Shown in pieces: positions 59,601-64,000 of a stretch of 64,000 bases of DNA (position 1 is its first letter; the number at the start of each line of letters is the position of its first letter). The position numbers and the translations under genes are program-made. The notes beneath the pieces are model-generated. The model was not told where the DNA came from and searched no databases. It was given only the letters and a program-made list of their open reading frames with translations. Source of the DNA: Drosophila pseudoobscura (Eukaryota; Arthropoda; Insecta; Diptera; Drosophilidae); NCBI RefSeq assembly GCF_009870125.1, contig NC_046679.1, forward strand, positions 15,686,001 through 15,750,000. Direction: 5' to 3'.

Positions 59601-62600
59601 CGGTTCGACGACAGCCAGCTCCAGGTCTGAGGACAGACTCCCTGCTGCAGCCAGCCATTGCCATTGCTTATCTCGGCAAAAGCACGCCAAAGTGCGCTTC
59701 ATTGGAGGTGCCTGGCTCAAAGTTCAAAAGGATGCCAGCGAACGTCCCACCCAGAAGCCTCTCCTGCCACGGAGTGTGCTGGGAGCTGGGAGCCAGCAGA
59801 CATATCGCTGGAGGGTCAACTGCTGGCGCTAAATGGCTAAGGATTTGTCGGGAGACGTCTGTCTCTACGAGTACGAATATACTATATATGTATGTATGCG
59901 TTGATTCGTATTTATGTTTGTTGCTCGCATTCCCTGGCAAATATTTGCCAAACAAGCACACTGAAGGGGGAGCTCAGGATGTCTTTTGGGGGAGCTTGAA
60001 TGGGATTAGCTCCGTTTGCTAACTGCTATCGCGCTTGTAAACGGTTTGTCGTGGAGTGGATCAGAGCCATGTTATCTAATTGTTGCGTATACGCAATGTG
60101 GTCCCCGCTTGATTGTTTCAATACAAAACGAATTTACTGCATTTCGGTCATTTTGCTTGCCGTTTTACCACACACAAAAGCAAACAAAACAGTTCATGCA
60201 ATGTTAACTGTGTAGAAAAGAGCATTAAAGGCGATTTACACAGATGCTCGCACATGAATCGCCACACACAGAAACATAAACGTGCACATAAACATTGAGA
60301 CACAGATACGGTAATACAGGGATACGGGGATACGGAAAAGCAGAAATGGGAGCGTGAACTAGAACGAAAATAGAAACAGAAACATGAACAGTCGGAGTGC
60401 GCGAATTTTAAACAAACTCATAAACAACGCATATAAATTTCAGAATGTGCAATAATTCCAAAATTACGTTATGTGTCTGCATGTGTCTGCGTGTGTGTGT
60501 GAGTGTGTTCGAGGGTGTGAATAGAAATTGGAGCAGGCTGCATCTGGCTGGGAATCGGGTTACGGCTGCCATATCAAATAGCCGAACGGCCATCCGTGGT
60601 TTTCATGCCCTAATTGGGCGCAGGAGCAGGAGCAGGAGCAGCCCTGCAAGCAGCTGCAACAAGCTCTCACATTCATGCATGACAGACATGCACAATACAA
60701 GCATGCTGCCAGAGGTGTTGGGAATGGTGCACTGAAATAGCGGGGGTGTGTGTTTGTGGTATCAACCCTGTGGCCCTCTGCTCTGCGCTGCTACTTCTAA
60801 GTGGATTGTACAATATTATGAAAATATTTATTACACGCAAACATCCACATCCCAACCCATACTGGTGTGTATATGTGTCTGTGAAAGAGTATGTGCATGA
60901 GTGGGTTGGAGGTGGTACTGCTGGAGGTGCTGGAGGTGACGTTGGGTTGGGTCAGTCGCGGAGTGCATGTTTGACTTGTTTTGTTATTGGCGCAGTGCTG
61001 ACAAATCGCTTTATTTGCTTTTTAGTTGTGCTTAATTAAATTTTCAAATTGAAAGCTCGGCTTGATTTTTATACACCAAATACCCCTCACCTAAAAGGCT
61101 ACATATAAACTCTATCAAACAGAAATGATTAATAACAGTGAAACTGATTACTGACGGACAAAAAAGGAAGAAATTTTATAAACATAGTTTAAAAAGAAGC
61201 TATTGTCCACAATGTTATGAAATTACTTATTTCATTTGGAATAGACAAATCTGTTATGTTCAAGACGATTTTTTTTCATCAAATAAAATCACGTTAAAAT
61301 ATAAAGCATGGGCCTTGTCCTGCAATACATTTCGTATGAACTTATTTGAAGAACCATCCTTAAACTTTACACTTTTCCATGAACTAAGAAGACTATAAAT
61401 TTAAATAATAATCTGGATGGGCTGTTCTAGTCCGATCATTTTTAAATTGCTGAGCATCAAGTGAGTCCGAAGGCTTTTACAGCCCCGATCATATTTATTT
61501 ATTTTCACGAGCTATTGTTGCCGGATATTGTTGATGCTATTCCTACAGATTTGAAGCCCTCCAGGCCATCCGCAATGTTTATGCTTTGCATTTGAGAAAT
61601 TCCAATCAGCAACAAAAGCAATTCAATTTAAATTTTGTAGTAAAATATAAAAAATAACGAACTGCCTCGATACTATTATTTATGGCTATCTATTGGTATT
61701 TCTGGCATGGAATGCCCCTAAACTGATTACCGCTGCTAGCTGTTGTTAATTTACTGGTCGCCATATACGTAAATAAGGCAATACATGCACATACATATTG
61801 TATGGGGATCGCTGGGTCTGTGTGTGTGTATGTGTGTTTGACGTGCATAAATAGTTTGCTAATACGAGTATCTACAACAACGGGCAGCCGCAGTCCCCCG
61901 GCTGGGAGGCTGCTGCTGCTGCAACAATGGACAATGCAGAGGCAGATTGGGAATTGACAGCTTTGTCCAGCAGCTTTGTCCACAGTGAGGGCTGAAGCAA
62001 AACAACAACGTTGCAAACAAAACACCATCGAGAGCATGATGGACGGCCAGCGTCAAATGCGAGTGAAGTTTGTGGCAATAAACAAAAATAGAAATGCACA
62101 ACGAACAATTGAGGGCTATATATTGTACGAGTTCCAGAGTAACAGAGTACCAGAGGGGATGCATTGATTAGGCCATTAACAAATGCTGGAAAGATGATTG
62201 GAGTCTGGGTGAATGGCTGGCTGGCTGCATGTAAAAATAGGGACAACAAAAAGATAACTATTCTATATAATATAGGGACTAAGAGTATAATAGTAGTACC
62301 AGTATACAAAGAGCCGCAGTGGAGTGCAGAGTAATTCGATGCTTCGATTTTGATATAGAGAACAAAATGCTTATTTATGGCACCTGTGCGCCTTCCACGA
62401 GTCTGTAGGGAATGTGTCTGTGCATGTTAGTATCTATGTCTGTGCGTTTATTTAACTGCTGGTGATTTCTCTGGCAGATATGTAGCTAATGCCAAGAAGC
62501 AGGAGCTACAAGCAACAAAGGATGGCAGGCCCTATCCTTTAGCTCCTTTGTCTAATAAGCTTGGAAGGACAGAGAAAGAGGGTTTGTGCAGTGTGTGCAA

Positions 62601-63387
62601 GTGAAAGGTGCTGAGCAAGTAAGAAAGAGAGAGAGAGAGAGAGCCAGGTGCTGAGAGATATAGGATATGACTGCAGTGCTTCAGTGCTCAAATTCATCTA
62701 ACCACGTTCTTGGGGATACTTACTTACACGCACATTGTCTAATGCATGGTTTGACCTGACCTTTCGCTCACTACGCATTTACAGTGGACGAATAACCGAA
62801 CAGAATTATTCGTATTATAAGACGTATTATTAGGCTTAACTTTCGATACATTTCAATGGGACCCCAAAATAAAAGAAAAGCACAAAAATAATAGTAAAGA
62901 ACGTCTTCTCGGAAGTTAAATATAGTTTTTTTTTTATATTAAATACAGATTTCCGAATTAATTGGTCTTCATTGGAAATTATACAGCTTTATGACCGAAT
63001 ATGATTTAGATTTTCTTGTAAAAGAACTGATATAATTTCGCTGATTCAGTATAGCATTATTTTCCATTAAATTATAACTCAATTTCAAGCTCTCATCCAA
63101 AGAAGATTTAGAGCCGGTTAAACTTTTGATAAGTTTATGAACAAAATGGAAAAATTTAATAAATCTATCAATTTGGCCTTAGATGTACATATCTCTAAAG
63201 CTTGTCCTTCCGAATAAAAAATTATTGAATTTCTATCCCCAAAAGTTTGGTGGAACCAAGTGCAATTAGTTAAAGGTCTTACTTACCTCGCTCGTCCATG
63301 GAAGGGCCCGTGTAGGTGCGGTGGGTTATATCGCTGCCGGCGACTAAGTCACCAAGAAGTGCTGTTTTGTGCAGTTTTGTGCCAGTG
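46885..63387 (-). CDS. Gfrl: GDNF-family-receptor-like protein (partial, 5' end outside the window)
   Basis: Thirteen exons join in frame with GT-AG sites, in transcript order: 63287-63387, 58567-58932, 55489-55544, 55165-55349, 54872-55063, 52324-52529, 51894-52120, 50726-51116, 48808-48872, 48034-48256, 47488-47615, 47277-47387, 46885-47160. They give 841 residues and a TGA stop. The product is a cell-surface protein of the GFR-alpha type. Fly Gfrl has been linked to neuronal adhesion through FasII; vertebrate relatives are Ret co-receptors. Residues 34-174 are Gly/Ser-rich then acidic. GAS1/GDNF-receptor domain 1 is at about 177-268 and domain 2 at 286-367. A Thr/Pro and Gly/Asn-rich linker follows (369-574), then domain 3 (577-670) and a C-terminal region to 841. 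Domain 2 carries the hallmark CVGWRRLLWMNPCV. A 13-residue hydrophobic stretch (809-821) is followed by 20 polar residues, unlike a standard GPI signal. The first exon here starts in mid-codon (phase), and no signal peptide is present, so the N-terminus lies beyond the right edge. Confidence 0.85.
48034..48872 (-). other. Gfrl: Gfrl third GAS1-type cysteine domain (two exons)
   Basis: A 65-bp exon (48808-48872) encodes NCVVQRPYQSDQLIREGSSKR after a strong polypyrimidine acceptor. It joins the 223-bp exon 48034-48256, which starts IYSLDDAECSELCSCGE and contains CHALCVPFAPC, RCLCYSGRFIC and MKPPLGEYILPG. The dense cysteine pattern matches GFR-alpha domain 3. The small exon is needed to restore the phase between the linker exon and the domain exon. 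Confidence 0.8.
50726..52120 (-). other. Gfrl: Gfrl low-complexity linker exons
   Basis: Exon 51894-52120 encodes a stretch with about 18 consecutive Thr, then seven Pro and more Thr. Exon 50726-51116 encodes an HGNGNGN-type Gly/Asn repeat, then the conserved-looking FDDPVIFVDP and ITEPVTTTTT. Thr-rich stretches like these are usually O-glycosylated stalks. The 3' splice site of the second exon (at 51117) has a poor pyrimidine tract, so its 5' border is uncertain; the upstream frame stays open. Confidence 0.65.
52324..55349 (-). other. Gfrl: Gfrl cysteine domains 1 and 2 (three exons)
   Basis: Exon 55165-55349 carries domain 1 from STCHTALDTCREDPSC to AFCLC. Exon 54872-55063 completes it (MCMIAQEKLHPVC) and starts domain 2 with CHVVAESCKEDREC. 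Exon 52324-52529 completes domain 2 through RTTCACQG and the GWRRLLWMNPCV motif. The C-x6-C-x5-C spacing is that of GFR-alpha and GAS1 proteins. The 2.3-kb intron between exons 5 and 6 holds two copies of the CGTATACGTAAT motif. Confidence 0.85.
53885..53902. repeat. CA dinucleotide repeat
   Basis: A CA run in a Gfrl intron. Confidence 0.85.
55545..58566 (-). other. Gfrl intron 2, partly 3'-UTR-like
   Basis: About 3 kb between the Gly/Ser-rich exon and the small exon 55489-55544. It contains TTTCCATTTGCATTTGCAT-type repeats near 55600-55628, an A run at 57061-57075 and an AACG tandem at 58336-58367. The part from about 56.1 to 58.5 kb is rich in TTTATT, that is AATAAA on the minus strand. 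It could therefore serve as the 3' UTR of a transcript that stops just after exon 58567-58932. Confidence 0.45.
58336..58367. repeat. GAAC tetranucleotide tandem
   Basis: About eight slightly imperfect GAAC units in non-coding DNA. Confidence 0.8.
58567..58932 (-). other. Gfrl: Gfrl Gly/Ser-rich exon
   Basis: This 366-bp exon opens with VRILGMDERLHQRIF and then has a GSGSGSGFGSG-type repeat of about 40 residues. It ends in a Tyr/Gly/Asn-rich part before donor A|GTATGT. Phase fits both neighbours. If the donor is not used, the frame runs on through the intron for 14 more codons to a TAA at about 58523. The long plus-strand ORF over the same place is an antisense shadow. Confidence 0.7.
58933..63286 (-). 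other. Gfrl intron 1
   Basis: A 4.4-kb intron with no supported coding sequence. It contains GTT-rich DNA near 58975-59090, GAGCAG tandems near 60620-60640 and a GA run at 62627-62643. A large TA-rich block lies at about 62800-63240. Confidence 0.5.
62627..62643. repeat. GA dinucleotide repeat
   Basis: A GA run, potential GAGA-factor binding DNA, inside Gfrl intron 1. Confidence 0.8.
63287..63387 (-). other. Gfrl: Most upstream Gfrl exon visible here
   Basis: A 101-bp exon runs from acceptor CTATTTAG to a strong donor (G|GTAAGTAAG). It encodes 33 residues ending in THRTYTGPSMDER, in a phase that fits the next exon. An internal ATG (63297-63299) could start a protein without a signal peptide, but a splice acceptor just upstream and the receptor nature of the product suggest an earlier exon to the right. 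Confidence 0.55.
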
Positions 63388-64000
63388 CTAAATAGATTGC
63401 AGAGTTATACAGATAATTAAGTGCAAATTACAAACAGGCCTGGTGAGATACAGGAAGTACAGTGAAATGTTGTGCTGTGAACGTGTGAGTCATGTGCGTG
63501 GTGCTTGGTTTATTTGCATAGTTGCATAAGTACTTGTATTTGGCAAATTACATAACTTTTGTTTGTTTGTTTCGGTAAGAAAATGGCTTTGAGTCAGGGT
63601 CGGGCATTAATCGGCTTAAAGCATTACTGATATTCCTGGAATAACAATGAGAGGGGTGATGGTGATACAATGGCCAATTACCACTATGAGGGGCGGAACA
63701 GAAGCAGGTTGGCTATCGGACCGGCAGACTGACTCCCTTGACTTCCGCTACAGGCATTACAAATTAATTGTACATGCCTCCCGGGTACACCGCCTTCTCC
63801 CTGCTTGTCTGGGTTCGTTCCAGCTTAGAGGAACTGCTGTCCAAGTGCATGACTCATTTGAATATTTATTAAGATGAAATGCATTAAAATCAGATTATAT
63901 AAGTGGTCTACAAGTGCCCAGGGATCAAAAAGCAAAGAGCACACAAATCGCCTGTTTATTTGTAGTCTGCTAGCAGTTGTTGGACTTATTCATTAGTTGG
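63388..64000. other. Right edge, no gene seen
   Basis: This stretch is presumably intronic to the Gfrl gene. The open frame at 63647-63877 has no recognisable feature. Confidence 0.45.

Noticed and set aside
1..64000. CRISPR arrays, bacterial operons, rRNA genes
   Set aside because: The sequence is animal nuclear DNA with introns; no regularly spaced repeats or rRNA cores were seen.

Overview
This window is non-coding-rich animal DNA from a Drosophila-type fly genome. The evidence is short GT-AG introns, TATA-driven genes, abundant (CA)n, (GA)n and CAT microsatellites, and three genes with clear Drosophila families. The species cannot be fixed by eye. The combination of an ionotropic receptor, an MtnB-type metallothionein and a GDNF-receptor-like gene suggests the right arm of chromosome 3 (Muller E, the 92 region of D. 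melanogaster). An extra MBF1-like copy suggests a species other than D. melanogaster. Both points are inference.

Layout. Positions 1-4108 are non-coding. At 4155-9546 (+) lies a ten-exon ionotropic receptor (IR) gene whose exons join in frame into 712 residues, with a TATA box 46 bp before the ATG. From 9.5 to 24.6 kb there is no convincing complete gene, only a possible signal-peptide-type first exon at 12373-12493. At 24850-25048 (+) is a two-exon, 45-residue metallothionein with two metal response elements, a TATA box, an inverted pair of GATA sites and a poly(A) signal. From 25.1 to 43.5 kb the DNA is mostly non-coding. It holds a 93-codon MBF1-like helix-turn-helix ORF (33553-33834, +) that lacks the family's N-terminal part, and an unrecognised 71-codon ORF (42385-42600, -).

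The right third (about 44-64 kb) belongs to one large minus-strand gene, a GDNF-family-receptor-like protein (Gfrl). I could join thirteen coding exons by matching splice sites and phases, giving 841 residues plus the stop. The protein has a Gly/Ser-rich N-terminal part, two GAS1/GDNF-receptor cysteine domains, a Thr/Pro then Gly/Asn-rich linker, a third cysteine domain and a C-terminal region ending near a short hydrophobic stretch. Its 5' exon(s) and signal peptide lie beyond the right edge. An AT-rich segment at about 43.9-46.9 kb looks like its long 3' UTR and carries three Pumilio-type motifs.

The genes do not form a pathway. They are a chemosensory receptor, a metal-binding stress protein, a neuronal surface receptor and a possible young MBF1-derived gene, separated by long stretches that may be regulatory. 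The points most worth checking are the truncated MBF1-like gene, the 71-codon ORF, the possible orphan first exon, the recurring CGTATACGTAAT composite motif, and the alternative ends of the Gfrl transcript.
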